A stretch of 64,000 nucleotides of DNA, taken from NCBI RefSeq assembly GCF_026241255.1, contig NZ_JAPHNC010000001.1, forward strand, positions 62,001-126,000. The letters are read 5' to 3'. The first letter of the stretch is position 1. Every line of letters begins with the position of its first letter. A program made the position numbers and the translations under genes. Under the pieces are notes generated by a model. It searched no databases, was not told the origin of the DNA, and saw nothing but the letters and a program-made list of their open reading frames with translations. The DNA comes from Helicobacter sp. MIT 21-1697 (lineage in GTDB: Bacteria; Campylobacterota; Campylobacteria; Campylobacterales; Helicobacteraceae). Below, one piece after another: positions 34,338 to 43,376 of the stretch.

Positions 34338-35681
34338 GTGCATATCACAATTATTGGCAGTGGTTATGTTGGGCTTGTAGCAGGAGCGTGTTTCGCTCAA
34401 ATGGGAAATAATGTCATATGTCTTGATGTAGATTCTAAGAAAATTTCGCGACTTCAAAAAGGAGAGATTCCTATTTATGAGCCCGGTTTGGAATCTTTGG
34501 TGCGTGAAAACACTACACTTGGCACACTTTGTTTTACTACCGATAAGAAAGAAGCAATTTCTAATGCACAAGTAATTTTTATCGCAGTTGGAACGCCTAT
34601 GGGCGATGATGGAAGTGCAGATTTATCTTATGTGCGTGATGTGGCAGTAGATATTGGGACATATATAGAACGTGAATATGTAGTCATAGTAGATAAAAGC
34701 ACCGTTCCTGTTGGCACTGCAGAGCAGGTGCGAAAACTAATACAATCCACACTTCAAAAACGTCATATTACTTCGGTTAGTTTTGATGTGGTAAGCAATC
34801 CAGAATTTCTTAAAGAAGGAGTTGCAATCAAAGATTTTATGAGTCCTGATAGAGTGGTGATTGGCACAGATTCTACAAGGGCATTAGATACAATGAAAAC
34901 TCTCTATTCTCCTTTTTTACTTAAAAGCGATAGACTTATTTCTATGGGGATAGAATCTGCGGAAATGACAAAATATGCTGCAAACGCTATGCTTGCTACA
35001 AAAATCAGCTTTATCAACGAGATGAGTCAAATTTGTGAGCGTGTGGGGGCGAATATTAATGATGTACGATTGGGTATTGGTTCAGATGCACGTATTGGAT
35101 ATAGTTTTATCTATCCGGGTTGTGGTTATGGTGGGAGTTGCTTTCCTAAAGATGTGCGTGCATTAGAAAAAACCGCAAAGGATTTTGGCTATGATGCACA
35201 GATTCTAAGCGCAGTTCAACGCGTAAATAATGCGCAAAAAATGCTTTTGGTAGAAAAAATCGTGCGTCATTTTGGGCAAGATTTATCAGGGCTTAGTTTT
35301 GCATTATGGGGGCTTAGTTTTAAGCCAGAAACTGATGATATGCGTGAAGCAAGTTCTTTGGTGCTTATAGAAGAGTTAAGCAAAAAGGGGGCAAAGATTA
35401 AAGCTTATGATCCAAAGGCTTATGAACAGGCGCGATTCTATCTCAAAGACTATATGCAATCTATTAGCTTAGAGGCGAGCAAATATGAGGCATTAAAGGA
35501 TTGCGCAGCACTTGTGATTGTAACAGAATGGCGTGAGTTTAGAAGTCCAGATTTTGATGAAATTGCAAAACTTCTTGTAAATCCTATTATTTTTGATGGA
35601 CGAAATATTTATCAACATCTTGATATGGAATCTAAAGGCTTTGAGTATTACCAAATTGGTGTAAAGCATAATAATAACTAA
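34338..35681 (+). CDS. ugd: UDP-glucose 6-dehydrogenase
   Basis: The 447-residue enzyme has the N-terminal Rossmann motif GSGYVGLVAG (residues 7-16) and VDKSTVPVGTA. It also has the SNPEFLKEG motif and the active-site cysteine in GYGGSCFPKDVRAL. It oxidises UDP-glucose to UDP-glucuronate with two NAD+. UDP-glucuronate is the substrate of the decarboxylase encoded at 32177-33115, so together they give UDP-xylose. The start is GTG after AAGGAG (five bases). Confidence 0.95.
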   Translation: MHITIIGSGYVGLVAGACFAQMGNNVICLDVDSKKISRLQKGEIPIYEPGLESLVRENTTLGTLCFTTDKKEAISNAQVIFIAVGTPMGDDGSADLSYVRDVAVDIGTYIEREYVVIVDKSTVPVGTAEQVRKLIQSTLQKRHITSVSFDVVSNPEFLKEGVAIKDFMSPDRVVIGTDSTRALDTMKTLYSPFLLKSDRLISMGIESAEMTKYAANAMLATKISFINEMSQICERVGANINDVRLGIGSDARIGYSFIYPGCGYGGSCFPKDVRALEKTAKDFGYDAQILSAVQRVNNAQKMLLVEKIVRHFGQDLSGLSFALWGLSFKPETDDMREASSLVLIEELSKKGAKIKAYDPKAYEQARFYLKDYMQSISLEASKYEALKDCAALVIVTEWREFRSPDFDEIAKLLVNPIIFDGRNIYQHLDMESKGFEYYQIGVKHNNN

Positions 35682-35766
35682 AAAGCTTTCTCTGTAATTC
35701 TGTAATAATATTGATTTTTTTGTGTTGATGCCGATTATGTTTTGCTAGAACTATAAGGAACATAAA

Positions 35767-36660
35767 ATGTTAAAATATATTGTTATTTACATAAGTTTAA
35801 TAGGTTTAATGTATAGTGCAGAACTTGAAGTTCGCATTACAACTACGGAAACTGCCGGTGAAGTAAAGCAAAGACGCGTAACTTATATTAAGGGCACAGA
35901 AATTAAGCACGGGCGGGAATCTTGGTATGATCAAACAGGACATTTGTTACACCAAATGCATTTTATTAATGGGCGCAAGGAAGGGCGTGAGATAAAATAT
36001 TCCCACGATGGTGAAGTTATTTATGATGCAAACTATAAAAATAATAAACTTGAAGGTTTAGCGCAAGAGTTTTATCCTCAAAATATACTTAAATCAGAGA
36101 TTACTTATTTGGAGGGTAAAATTATTGGCAAAGCCAAATGGTATCATAGTAATGGCACTCTTGCTAAGGAAGCGGATTATAATAATGGTTTGCTTGATGG
36201 CAAAGTGATAGAATATTATGATAATGGCAAGGTTGAACGACAATATACCTATAAACAAGGCAAGGTTGAAGGCATTAGTCGTGGATTTTTTAAAAATGGT
36301 AAGATTCAAGAAATCGTCAATTATCGTGATGGGCTAAAAAATGGTGATATGAAGCAATATGATAAAAATGGTATTGTGCGTGAGGAAGCGAGCTTTAATA
36401 ATGATCAAAAGACTGGACGTGAGCGAACTTATGATGAAAATGGTATTGTAAAAGTAGAACGTCTTTATGGCACAGGAGTGCCTAAAAAAGTAGAAGTAAG
36501 TTGGTTTTATCCTAGTGGAAAACCTAAAATACAAATGCTTTACGAAGAAAATCAAGCCATTTGGCAAAAAGAATACAATGAGCTTGGTGAGGTTATATCT
36601 AAGCTTGATTGCAAGGCGCAAAATTGCATATCGGGTTTGAGTGAAAATATAGGAAAGTAG
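35767..36660 (+). CDS. Secreted MORN-variant (YwqK-type) repeat protein
   Basis: The 297-residue protein has a short signal peptide. It then has about eight tandem repeats of a Y-x-NG-x2-x-G-x-x2-Y-Y-x-NG type, each near 23 residues, as in MORN/YwqK proteins. A C-terminal pair of cysteines (LDCKAQNC) could form a disulfide. Such repeats form extended beta structures; some relatives are called antitoxins of YwqK type, but no toxin gene is adjacent. It lies between ugd and the convergent yqiA-like gene. Confidence 0.8.
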   Translation: MLKYIVIYISLIGLMYSAELEVRITTTETAGEVKQRRVTYIKGTEIKHGRESWYDQTGHLLHQMHFINGRKEGREIKYSHDGEVIYDANYKNNKLEGLAQEFYPQNILKSEITYLEGKIIGKAKWYHSNGTLAKEADYNNGLLDGKVIEYYDNGKVERQYTYKQGKVEGISRGFFKNGKIQEIVNYRDGLKNGDMKQYDKNGIVREEASFNNDQKTGRERTYDENGIVKVERLYGTGVPKKVEVSWFYPSGKPKIQMLYEENQAIWQKEYNELGEVISKLDCKAQNCISGLSENIGK

Positions 36661-36680
36661 AAAAATAGTAGAGCAGGGTA

Positions 36681-37271
36681 TTAAAGCAGGGGCGCAAGTT
36701 TGTGTTTAAAAGGTGTAAAATCTGTAATGATATGACCCCCTTCACTCATTATAATGCGTGCATAATGCTGCCAATAGGCTTTTGAAACTTGCGCATCAAT
36801 GAGTTCATCATTAAGCGAAAGGCATACAATACATTGAATCTGCTTCGCCAAAGGCATACGCAAGGAATGCGCATACGAAGCCCACGAATCATAAGTAAGT
36901 GTAAAATTTTGATGTGTCGTAGTGTTGAGTTGAGGTTGATTGATATATTTTTTAAGTTGCGCTAAGGGTTCAAGGACTGGATTAAACAAAATAAGCGTAT
37001 GAGGTGTAGGGATATTGAGAGTGGGCGCAAATAGTGTCAGTTGCCATAAGTAAAATGCTCCCAAAGAGTTACCAATAAAACCAAAGGGCGCATTAGATTC
37101 TATAAGATTTTGCAATTGACTTTTGCAGCTATACAGATTTGTATAAAAATCTGCACCATTATCATAAACAAGCTGTAATGGTGTAATATCTAAACCACAA
37201 CAAAGTCGCTTATAAGCTTGGCAATCCTTGCTTGAATGGAATCCGTGAGAATAAAAATACTGCAAGTTCAT
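36681..37271 (-). CDS. YqiA-family esterase-like alpha/beta hydrolase
   Basis: The 196-residue protein shows the YqiA/YcfP pattern: an N-terminal YFYSHGFHSS, the nucleophile elbow GNSLGA near residue 87, an LNDELID acid segment and a final SEGGHIITDF carrying the histidine. It is likely a small cytoplasmic esterase; the substrate is unknown. It is the last gene of a minus-strand run and overlaps the rluA-like stop by one base. Confidence 0.8.
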   Translation of the reverse strand: MNLQYFYSHGFHSSKDCQAYKRLCCGLDITPLQLVYDNGADFYTNLYSCKSQLQNLIESNAPFGFIGNSLGAFYLWQLTLFAPTLNIPTPHTLILFNPVLEPLAQLKKYINQPQLNTTTHQNFTLTYDSWASYAHSLRMPLAKQIQCIVCLSLNDELIDAQVSKAYWQHYARIIMSEGGHIITDFTPFKHKLAPLL

Positions 37272-38002
37272 TACTCAATGCAGAGATCTTTTGGCAAAGG
37301 CGAAGTAAATTCATAACCTAAAAGTGCGATTTTATGAGCGTGAAGCATAAGACGTTTTGCTTCATCATCTTTGCCATAGATTCTATCACCAAGTATAGGG
37401 TGATTGATGCTTTGGCAATGCACGCGTATTTGATGTGTGCGCCCTGTTTTGATAATGGCTTTAAGCAAGGTTTTTTTACCCATTATACTCAAAGGAGTAA
37501 GGAGGGTGCGCGCGCTTAGTCCTTTTTTATCAATGCGTGATTTTGCAAAGCCTCTTTTTGTTGTAGAAATCGCTTTGTTAATTTCTATGGAATCTGCTAG
37601 GATTCCATGCACGAGACAAACATATTCTTTATATACTTCTTGTTGTTTGAAAGCTTCTTTTGCTTTAGTATGAAAGGCACTTCCTTCTTTAATGAGCAAG
37701 ATAACACCACTTGTTTCTCTATCAAGCCTATGGAGCAAATGCCAACCTTCAAACATATTGCTTAAATCATAAGATTCTATAAATGGTGGTTTTTCAAGTG
37801 CAAGGATATGTTCATCAGTAAAAAGTATTTTGGGCTTTTTGGGTTTGAGAATCTCAAAGGTAGTGTGGATTGGGATTTCAAGCCGTGCAATATTTATTTT
37901 TTTGCCCGAAGCAAAGACAAGTCCTTTATCAATAAGAGCTTTAGCCTGATTATGAGAGATATTGTGAGTGTGAGCAAGGACTTTGTAAGCCTTATCTTTC
38001 AT
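37271..38002 (-). CDS. RluA-family pseudouridine synthase
   Basis: The 243-residue protein has a short S4-like N-terminus (SHNQAKALIDKGLV) and the RluA catalytic motif HLLHRLDRETSG with the catalytic aspartate. It also has the late RTHQIRVH and HPILGDRIYG. It converts uridine to pseudouridine in rRNA or tRNA; the target site is unknown. The frame is open to 38080, but ATG 38002 overlaps the waaA stop as ATGA and gives the normal N-terminus. Confidence 0.9.
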   Translation of the reverse strand: MKDKAYKVLAHTHNISHNQAKALIDKGLVFASGKKINIARLEIPIHTTFEILKPKKPKILFTDEHILALEKPPFIESYDLSNMFEGWHLLHRLDRETSGVILLIKEGSAFHTKAKEAFKQQEVYKEYVCLVHGILADSIEINKAISTTKRGFAKSRIDKKGLSARTLLTPLSIMGKKTLLKAIIKTGRTHQIRVHCQSINHPILGDRIYGKDDEAKRLMLHAHKIALLGYEFTSPLPKDLCIE

Positions 38003-39264
38003 CGATATATCTTTTGCACAAGGGTAGTGAGTTTGTCTTGAGAATTCGTTTTGATAGCACTTTTGGGCAGGGATTCCCACCTAAGAAGAGTGTCTTTTAA
38101 ACTTTGTGGGGGTATAAGCACATAATGTTCTATTTCTTCAAAAAGTGCGTATTGATTAAAAATATGCTCCCCACTTATAAGTTTTGTATGAAAAAAGGCG
38201 GGCTCAAGCGGATTGTGTCCTCCTATTTTAGCAAAACCTCCACCAAGTATGACAACATCACTTATTGCATAGAGATTATTGAGTTCTCCAAGTGTATCAA
38301 TAATGATTACATCTGCATTGTTTGTATCTAAATGTGTTTGTGAGAAAAGTGCGGTATGTGCAAAAGTGCGCAGACTTAATTCATATACTTCCTTAAAACG
38401 TTCTGGGTGGCGCGGTGCGAGGAGCAAGAGCATAGAGTTTGTAGAAGATTTTTGAGCATCTTTAAGAGCCTTAAAGGCTTCAAGGATAAGCTTTTCTTCA
38501 CCTCTATGTGTGCTTGCACCAATAAACACAACAGAAGAAGGTTTGGCATAATGTGTGCTAAGTGAGGGAGTATTGAGTGTTTTAAGATTGCCAAAAACTT
38601 CAACATTATGTGCGCCTAAATGCTCTAAGCGTTCTTTATCAATCTGACTTTGGGCGAGCACTTCATCAATAAGAGCAAAGATGCCTTGATAAAACCACGC
38701 AAAACGTTGATAGTTTTTATGTGAGCGACTGGAAATACGCGCATTAATAAGCAAAGTGTGTGCATTATGGGATTTGGCAAGATAAAAGAGCATTTGCCAC
38801 ATTTCAGCTTCTGTAACCACTAGAGTTTTAAGTTGGCGGCAAGATTTGCTCCATAAGGGCAAAAATATTTCAAAAGGCAAATAACGCACGACAATACGAG
38901 CTTGTGTGCCCAGTGAATCTGTGGAATGTGTTTGATATAAACGTTTTGCTTCTTTAAAGCCTGTATGTGTAATAGTTGTAATAAGAATAGTGCAAGGCAT
39001 AGCTTTTGATGCGTTAATAAGGGGTTCAAGAGATTTTATTTCACCAAAAGAACACGCGTGAAACCAATATTGTGGCTCACAATTAAGTGATGAGTAAAAA
39101 AAACGCGCTGGAATAGATTGGCGATGTTTTGTGCGGAATATGTTTATGATTAAAATCGGTAATGCTATAAGATAAAGCATTACACAAAGACAATAATAAA
39201 TAAAAGGAAAGTGCGGAGATTTATCTTTATCTGAAATATCTTTTATAGAATCTGGTTTGTCCAT
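37999..39264 (-). CDS. waaA: 3-deoxy-D-manno-octulosonic acid transferase
   Basis: The 421-residue protein has an N-terminal membrane segment (FIYYCLCVMLYLIALPILI) and the GT30 motif FHACSFGEIKSLEPL. It also has the C-terminal GGGFAKIGGHNPLEPA and the final region with SGEHIFNQ. It adds Kdo to lipid IVA on the inner face of the inner membrane. It lies in the run flgZ-waaA-rluA-yqiA. Confidence 0.93.
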   Translation of the reverse strand: MDKPDSIKDISDKDKSPHFPFIYYCLCVMLYLIALPILIINIFRTKHRQSIPARFFYSSLNCEPQYWFHACSFGEIKSLEPLINASKAMPCTILITTITHTGFKEAKRLYQTHSTDSLGTQARIVVRYLPFEIFLPLWSKSCRQLKTLVVTEAEMWQMLFYLAKSHNAHTLLINARISSRSHKNYQRFAWFYQGIFALIDEVLAQSQIDKERLEHLGAHNVEVFGNLKTLNTPSLSTHYAKPSSVVFIGASTHRGEEKLILEAFKALKDAQKSSTNSMLLLLAPRHPERFKEVYELSLRTFAHTALFSQTHLDTNNADVIIIDTLGELNNLYAISDVVILGGGFAKIGGHNPLEPAFFHTKLISGEHIFNQYALFEEIEHYVLIPPQSLKDTLLRWESLPKSAIKTNSQDKLTTLVQKIYR

Positions 39265-39291
39265 TTCAATGCCTTAAAACACTCCTAGATT

Positions 39292-40068
39292 CTATGCTTT
39301 AGATTTTTTCTTGCTTTGAGATTTTTCTTCATCAGCACTTGAAGATGTTTGAGTATTGTCTGAAGAAGGATTTGCATAGAGAATCCTTCCACAATGAGGG
39401 CAGTTAATAATATCGTTGCCTTTAAGAATCTCGCTATAAATAGTGTCATTAAGCTTAATAAAGCAACCACCACAGGCTTGTTTAAAAACACAAACCACGC
39501 TTGTATTTCCTGCCCAACGTCTAATTTTGGCATAAAAACTTGTGATTTTGCTATCCATTTGTGCCACAAGTGCCTGTTTTTTATCAAATAATTCTTGTTG
39601 CGCCTTTTTAATTTCTTGGACTTGGCTTTGTGTTTGTTCTTCAAGTGTTTTAATAAGGGATTTAAGCTCTTCAAGTTTTGGTTCATAGGCTTTCTTTTCT
39701 TCTTCTTTAGCCTTTTTAAGCGCTTCAAGTCGCTCAATTTCACTATTTGAATGAGTCATATTTTCCTTAGCAATATCAGATTCTACATCAAGGGCGCGCA
39801 TTTCTTTTTCCGTTTTGATTTCTTTTTGTTTTTTACTGATTTGCTCAAGCTTTGAAGAAGCATCTTGAATATTGCGGTCGTGATGAGAAATTTCAAGCTC
39901 AATACTAGAAGAATCGCGGTTGAGCTTTTCTATATTTTTTAAAATTTGTTCTTGCTGTTTGATTTGCTCATCAAGTTTAGAACGTGCTTGGGAAATTTCG
40001 GGCTCTAAGTCATCAATTTGTTTATCAAAATTTGCCACTTCTATAAGTTCTTTCAAATGCTTATTCAT
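39292..40068 (-). CDS. flgZ: HP0958-type zinc-ribbon coiled-coil protein (FlgZ)
   Basis: The 258-residue protein is a long coiled coil (residues about 5-175, rich in Glu, Lys and Gln). A C-terminal zinc ribbon follows: CGGC near residue 199 and CPHC near 224. In H. pylori this family binds the flagellar sigma factor RpoN and flagellar mRNA and is needed for flagella. The gene order NIF3-flgZ-waaA-rluA matches what I recall there. The last 30 residues are Ser/Lys-rich and variable. Confidence 0.88.
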   Translation of the reverse strand: MNKHLKELIEVANFDKQIDDLEPEISQARSKLDEQIKQQEQILKNIEKLNRDSSSIELEISHHDRNIQDASSKLEQISKKQKEIKTEKEMRALDVESDIAKENMTHSNSEIERLEALKKAKEEEKKAYEPKLEELKSLIKTLEEQTQSQVQEIKKAQQELFDKKQALVAQMDSKITSFYAKIRRWAGNTSVVCVFKQACGGCFIKLNDTIYSEILKGNDIINCPHCGRILYANPSSDNTQTSSSADEEKSQSKKKSKA

Positions 40069-40102
40069 CGGGATTTCCTTTTTGGTTAGGTGATTTTAGA
40101 AT

Positions 40103-40930
40103 CTATTGATGCTTAGCTTGGCAAAAATAGAATGGATTTTTACAATCCATAATTATAGCGTTATATCCTACATTTTGCAAAATAGAATCAAAAATTTCTA
40201 CAAAATATTTTTCACTCTCATAATGCCCTATGTCAATAAGGCTTATACCCATACTTTTAGCACTCATCGCATCGTGATGCCTAATATCGCCTGTAATAAA
40301 GCATATATTCGGGCTAGGTTGGATTTGGTAAAGAAGTGAGCAACCACTTCCACATACAACATAGGCTTTTGTGATACAATCATTTGTAAGTGGTGCTTGA
40401 GATTCTTTATGAAGAAGCGTTATGTCATCACCTTGCACTATGCTCACGCTAGGTGCATTAAGTTTTTTGCATACATCTTGAGCTAAGTTATGAAGCGATA
40501 TAGGTGGAATGTCCCCACTCATTAAAAGCCCATTTTCACTTGGCATAAAATGATGCCATTGCAAAACTTGATGCGTGAGGTAAGCATTGAGGTGCGATTT
40601 ATCAAAGTTTGTGTGGAGACTAATGAGTGAGCAATTTTTACGAATAAGAATGGCAGCGATATTATGAGGATATATATCTGTTATCATCTGTGAGGTGGGA
40701 TTAAAAAACAAAGGGTGATGCGTGATAAGAAGGGTATTTGGCTTTAATGAAAGTGCAATAGCGAGATTTACTTCAAGACACAGCACAATACCTGTATATT
40801 CATTATGAAGACTACCGAGATTTAAGCCGCTTTTGTCCCACGATTCTTGTGTATCAAAAGGCGAGAGAGTATTGCATAGCTCATAAACCTCTCCCACCTT
40901 TGTGCTTTTTTGGTGCGTATTGCGCTGCAT
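40103..40930 (-). CDS. NIF3-like protein (YbgI type)
   Basis: The 275-residue protein belongs to the NIF3 family. It has a metal-binding LLITHHPLFF segment near residue 73, a SLHTNFDKS segment and a C-terminal GDIRHHDAM followed by IDIGHYESE. These carry the conserved histidines and acidic ligands of a di-metal centre. The family is often labelled GTP cyclohydrolase type 2-like, but the true role is unsettled. It is co-directional with metA 27 bases upstream and flgZ 34 bases downstream. Confidence 0.88.
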   Translation of the reverse strand: MQRNTHQKSTKVGEVYELCNTLSPFDTQESWDKSGLNLGSLHNEYTGIVLCLEVNLAIALSLKPNTLLITHHPLFFNPTSQMITDIYPHNIAAILIRKNCSLISLHTNFDKSHLNAYLTHQVLQWHHFMPSENGLLMSGDIPPISLHNLAQDVCKKLNAPSVSIVQGDDITLLHKESQAPLTNDCITKAYVVCGSGCSLLYQIQPSPNICFITGDIRHHDAMSAKSMGISLIDIGHYESEKYFVEIFDSILQNVGYNAIIMDCKNPFYFCQAKHQ

Positions 40931-40957
40931 AAGAATCCTTTTATGAAAATATTAAAA

Positions 40958-41839
40958 TTATAAAACAAAAGGAGTATCTTGATATACAGAAAAATTAAGC
41001 CAATTTGAAAAAAGCACGCTTGCACTTGATTTCCAAGAAAGCACGGGTTCTCCTTTGTCATTAAAATAATGAAGTGGCTGCGCAATTTCTAAGCCTTTTT
41101 GCTTGTCGCGTTCATATTCAAGTAAAAGCGTATTTTTGGCATATTCTGGGTGTCCAAGTATAAAAAAGTCTTTATCATCTTTAAGTGCGCAAATGCCGCA
41201 AACATCACTTTCAAGTAAGATTTTGAGTTGTGATTTTCTCACCTTTTGTTCATCAATGCCTGAATGCCTAGAATGAGGGATTCTTACTATTTCATCTAAA
41301 CCACTAAGGAGTAAATCATTTTCTACAATATTGTGTGCAAAGATACCAAAGACTTTATGTGGCAATGAAATTTTAGGAATGTGATGAAAATGATACAAAC
41401 TCGCCATTGCTCCCCAGCATAAATAAAGTGTGCTTGTGCAATGTTTTTTGAGATAATCCATAATTGTAGAGATTTCATTCCAATATGCTACTTCCTCAAA
41501 GGCTAAATGCTCAATAGGCGCTCCTGTAACAATCGCTCCATCAAAATTGCGCCCTTTGATTTCGCTAAAATTGACATAAAAACGTTCTAAATGACTTTTG
41601 GGTGTATTTGTGCCTACATAACTTGATGTAGAAAGAAGAGTAATATTTATCTGTAAAGGAGAGTTAGCCAAAAGGGAGAGAATCTGGTTTTCTGTTTCTA
41701 TTTTTGTTGGCATAAGATTAATGATAAGCACTTCTAATGCCCTAATGTCTTGATGTTTTGCTCTTTTTGAATCCATAATAAAAGCGTTTTGATTGAGGAC
41801 TTTATAAGCAGGAATATCTTCTGGGATAATGAGCGGCAT
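40958..41839 (-). CDS. metA: Homoserine O-acetyltransferase (MetA family)
   Basis: The 293-residue MetA-family enzyme has catalytic C141 in YLCWGAMA and the later HSRHSG histidine. Residue 110 in VTGAPIEHL is glutamate, which in characterised MetA proteins marks acetyl-CoA use; succinyl-CoA users have glycine there. It acylates homoserine for methionine synthesis. The upstream metY gene encodes the enzyme that would use O-acetylhomoserine directly, which fits. Nine bases separate the two. Confidence 0.92.
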   Translation of the reverse strand: MPLIIPEDIPAYKVLNQNAFIMDSKRAKHQDIRALEVLIINLMPTKIETENQILSLLANSPLQINITLLSTSSYVGTNTPKSHLERFYVNFSEIKGRNFDGAIVTGAPIEHLAFEEVAYWNEISTIMDYLKKHCTSTLYLCWGAMASLYHFHHIPKISLPHKVFGIFAHNIVENDLLLSGLDEIVRIPHSRHSGIDEQKVRKSQLKILLESDVCGICALKDDKDFFILGHPEYAKNTLLLEYERDKQKGLEIAQPLHYFNDKGEPVLSWKSSASVLFSNWLNFSVYQDTPFVL

Positions 41840-41848
41840 AGTTTTTCC

Positions 41849-43141
41849 TTATTTCTCTAAAGCTTTTTTTAAATCTTGTATTAAATCATCTGCAGATTCT
41901 AAACCAATGCTAAGACGTATAGTGCAAGGCGTAATACCCGCGCTTAGGAGCTCATCTGTGCTCAGTTGCGAATGTGTTGTAGAAGCGGGGTGAATGATAA
42001 GTGATTTTGAATCCCCAATATTCACTACAACTGCAAAAATTTCTGTGGCATTGCAAATCTTTTGTGCCTCTTCAAAACTTTGTGCTTCAAAGCTAATAAG
42101 TCCGCTTGCTTGAGAATCTTTATAATATTTTTGAAGCAACCCATTGTAGGGATTGTTTTTTAGCCCAGCATAAGCTACACTTTTCACTTTAGGGTGAGAT
42201 TGTAAAAATTCCGCGATTTTGAGGGCATTTTGACTATGTTTTTGAATGCGTAATTCTAAAGTTTCTAAGCCTTGCAGGATAATCCACGATGCTTGTGGAG
42301 AAAGAGTAGCACCAATATTTCTAAGCCATTCTGTGATAAGTCTAATACTAAAGCAAGGTAGCGGAAGATTCGCGTATATTAATCCGTGATAGCTTGCATC
42401 TGGCGTATTGAATGCTTCATAGCGTGGATTATCCTTAATTAGTTCATTTAATCCATATCGTTCAATAATTGCCCCACCAAGCGCACTTCCTTGCCCATTA
42501 ATATATTTGCTTAGGCTATATACGCTAATATCTACGCCATAATCAAAGGGTTTATGCAAAAATGCAGTGGCAATGGTATTATCACAAATGCTAATAATTT
42601 TATGTTTTTTAGCAATAGCAGTGATTTTCTCTGTATCGGCAATAGAAATTTGCGGATTTGAAATGCTTTCAAAAAAAATCGCCTTTGTTTTATCATCAAT
42701 CGCAGATTCTAAAGAAGATTCTATGTTGTCAATATCAAACACCTTTGTTTGTATGCCAAATCGTTTGAGTGTATGCACAAAGAGCGTTTGTGTGCCACCA
42801 TAAATTTTATTAGAAAATACAATATTATCGCCTTCTTGCGCACAATTAACAATCGCATAAAAAATCGCGGCACTTCCACTTGAAGTAGGCACACCAAACA
42901 CACCTCCTTCAACAGCTGCAAGTCGCGCACCAAGCACATCTGTCGTGGGATTTGTAAGACGCGTATAAATATTGCCAAGCTCCTTTAAGCCAAATCGTGC
43001 AGCAGCTTGTTCTAAGCTCTCAAAACTATAAGCCGTGTTTTGATAAATTGGCACACTGATGGTGCGCTGTGTGTCATAAGTATAGCCTGCGTGGAGCGCA
43101 AGTGTGTCTTGCGAAAGATTGTGATGAGAGAGATTTGCCAT
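41849..43141 (-). CDS. metY: O-acetylhomoserine sulfhydrylase
   Basis: From ATG 43141 the PLP enzyme has 430 residues, the normal length for MetY. It shows the cofactor lysine in SVYSLSKYINGQGSALGG, with ETLELR and TTHSQLS later. It joins O-acetylhomoserine and sulfide to homocysteine. The frame stays open to 43189, but GAGG lies seven bases before ATG 43141 and the family starts there. It leads the run metY-metA-NIF3-flgZ-waaA-rluA-yqiA. A promoter with an overlapping palindrome lies upstream. Confidence 0.93.
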   Translation of the reverse strand: MANLSHHNLSQDTLALHAGYTYDTQRTISVPIYQNTAYSFESLEQAAARFGLKELGNIYTRLTNPTTDVLGARLAAVEGGVFGVPTSSGSAAIFYAIVNCAQEGDNIVFSNKIYGGTQTLFVHTLKRFGIQTKVFDIDNIESSLESAIDDKTKAIFFESISNPQISIADTEKITAIAKKHKIISICDNTIATAFLHKPFDYGVDISVYSLSKYINGQGSALGGAIIERYGLNELIKDNPRYEAFNTPDASYHGLIYANLPLPCFSIRLITEWLRNIGATLSPQASWIILQGLETLELRIQKHSQNALKIAEFLQSHPKVKSVAYAGLKNNPYNGLLQKYYKDSQASGLISFEAQSFEEAQKICNATEIFAVVVNIGDSKSLIIHPASTTHSQLSTDELLSAGITPCTIRLSIGLESADDLIQDLKKALEK

Positions 43142-43200
43142 AATCATACCTCGTTGCGTTTTTATGAGTTCTAAAGTGAATAATATCACAAAAAAATAAG

Positions 43201-43232
43201 ATTACAATATGTAATATATAAAAATATGTCAA
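43201..43232 (-). promoter_or_regulatory. metY promoter with palindromic operator over the -10 box
   Basis: On the minus strand TTGACA (43232-43227), 17 bases and TATTGT (43209-43204) make a good sigma-70-type promoter, giving a leader of about 56 bases. The -10 lies inside the perfect palindrome ATTACA-ATA-TGTAAT (43201-43215). A repressor there would block transcription; its identity is unknown. No riboswitch-like structure was recognised in the leader. Confidence 0.5.
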
Positions 43233-43320
43233 AAATGAGAAAGTGTTACTTTTTTTATTTTTTTGCAGATACAAAGTCTATACGGGCAATTTTGAAGAGT
43301 AAAAATGATTTGACAATTTT

Positions 43321-43329
43321 TGTTACAAT
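43321..43329 (+). promoter_or_regulatory. Extended -10 box for perM
   Basis: TG-T-TACAAT lies 47 bases before the TTG start of the transporter gene. A TTGACA at 43310-43315 is too close to serve as its -35. Confidence 0.45.
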
Positions 43330-43376
43330 GTGCTTATTTTATGGAATCTCTATGAGCTAATTTTAAGGAGCAAATA

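Noticed and set aside
43310-43329. TTGACA plus TACAAT as a full sigma-70 promoter for perM
   Set aside because: The two boxes are only eight bases apart, too close for one promoter; the extended -10 alone was kept.
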